Origin: Colias croceus
Lineage: Eukaryota > Arthropoda > Insecta > Lepidoptera > Pieridae
Assembly (NCBI RefSeq): GCF_905220415.1
Contig: NC_059537.1
Span: forward strand, 6,827,622 to 6,891,621
Length of the DNA: 64,000 nt
Direction of reading: 5' to 3'
The number at the start of each line of letters is the position of its first letter. Position 1 is the first letter of the stretch. Below are positions 63,385 to 64,000 of the stretch, piece after piece. The position numbers and the translations under genes were made by a program. The notes beneath the pieces are model-generated. The model had not been told where the DNA came from and did no database searches. It saw only the letters and a list, made by a program, of their open reading frames with translations.

Positions 63385-64000
63385 ATGGGAAAGGATAAAA
63401 ATGAGACACTTATTGGAAAAATCGACGATGGTAAGTTTACAAAGAAATGTAATTTCTGTTTATTAAATTCATATTAATGCATTATTTAATGGATAAACGT
63501 ACGAGGTTCGAAAATGTATATTAAATATATTTTAAACTTTAGAAGGCGACACAGATGTTCGTAAAACAGCACAGGAAATGGATGTTATTCGACAAAGAAC
63601 TATTGCTTACGAGTACCTTTGTCGCCTGGAAGAGGCCAAAACATGGATGGAAGCCTGTTTAAAAGAGTCGTTACCTCCAGCTGTTGAATTTGAAGAATGT
63701 TTAAGGAATGGCGTTTACCTGGCTAAGCTGGGCCATTTCATTGCACCTGACTTACTTCCTTGGAACAAAATATACGATATTGATCAACGGCGATACAAGG
63801 TACCTTACTTTATTGTACACTATGTTATATGATATCAGTTTAAACTTTAAAGTAAAAAATAAATTAGTAGTATCATTAAAATTTTGCATTTAGTCAAAAA
63901 ACCAATTTAATTTATACAATTCCTCTATTCAAATGGCAGAATACTTGTCATGTTTTCCATAAAACAAATAAATTAACAATACAGTCATACTAGCTCATAT
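63385..64000 (+). CDS. IQGAP: IQGAP family scaffold protein, first two coding exons (partial)
   Basis: Exon 1 is 63,385-63,430 (MGKDKNETLIGKIDD) with donor GATG^GTAAGT. Exon 2 is 63,543-63,799, in frame, with donor ACAAG^GTACCT. The 101 residues contain EMDVIRQRTIAYEYLCRLEE, KTWMEACLKESLPP, CLRNGVYLAKLGHF and KIYDIDQRRYK, which match the N-terminus and start of the calponin-homology domain of IQGAP1-type proteins. The rest (CH domain remainder, IQ motifs, RasGAP-related domain, RGCT domain) lies beyond the window. Family knowledge: binds actin, calmodulin and Cdc42/Rac and organises the cell cortex. The start is the first ATG, and the exon sits right after the divergent promoter. Bases 63,800-64,000 are intron. 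Confidence 0.92.

Noticed and set aside
1..64000. CRISPR arrays, operons or other prokaryotic systems
   Set aside because: The tandem repeats found are long and few with no regular short spacers, and all recognised genes are spliced animal genes.

Overview
The window is eukaryotic nuclear DNA, AT-rich, with short spliced exons and long gene-poor stretches. I read it as a lepidopteran (moth or butterfly) chromosome. The reasons are insect-type genes (a class 1 semaphorin and a full 12-exon PIGN), the scattered GTAGGTACCTA-like sequence, and short elements with a GC-rich hairpin and a CTAG-T end that look like the common lepidopteran Helitrons. The species cannot be named from sequence alone. 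No prokaryotic system, CRISPR array, rRNA or convincing tRNA was seen.

Layout. (1) Bases 1-28,000 have no gene I can support. They hold a Helitron-like fragment, a diverged repeat, a perfect 255-bp-arm inverted repeat (1670-2248), a TA-flanked mariner-like MITE (3380-3588), a two-unit tandem repeat (24054-24421), a short inverted-ended element (25041-25291), and several islands of complex, less AT-rich sequence that could be regulatory. (2) 28,020-41,000 is a plus-strand transmembrane semaphorin (Sema-1a type). It has a GC-rich untranslated first exon, a 6.4-kb intron and ten coding exons giving 749 residues. (3) 42,996-46,596 carries two minus-strand genes: a HARBI1-like transposase-derived gene that appears to have lost two of three catalytic acids, and a METTL26/UPF0585 methyltransferase-like gene. 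(4) 47,678-48,550 holds a MITE-like repeat and the start of a transposase-like gene. (5) 49,147-55,901 is a complete 12-exon minus-strand PIGN (GPI ethanolamine phosphate transferase 1, 939 residues), with a 1,722-bp hAT element and a Helitron-like element in its introns. (6) 56,584-61,543 is a transposon nest: two apparently identical 1,277-bp elements in opposite orientation, each with its own 8-bp target duplication. One sits inside a degenerate P-like element that carries a frameshifted THAP domain. (7) 62,002-64,000 has a minus-strand EFCAB10-like gene and, divergently, the first two coding exons of an IQGAP gene that runs off the window.

The genes are not a pathway. Sema-1a is an axon-guidance ligand, PIGN acts in GPI-anchor synthesis in the ER, IQGAP is a cytoskeletal scaffold, and EFCAB10 and METTL26 are poorly characterised. 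All splice models were read by eye: every coding-exon junction given keeps frame and uses GT/AG. The most unusual items are the perfect long palindrome, the twin identical elements with the P-like/THAP remnant, and the catalytically impaired but open HARBI1-like gene. I found no clear evidence of a wholly new biological system.
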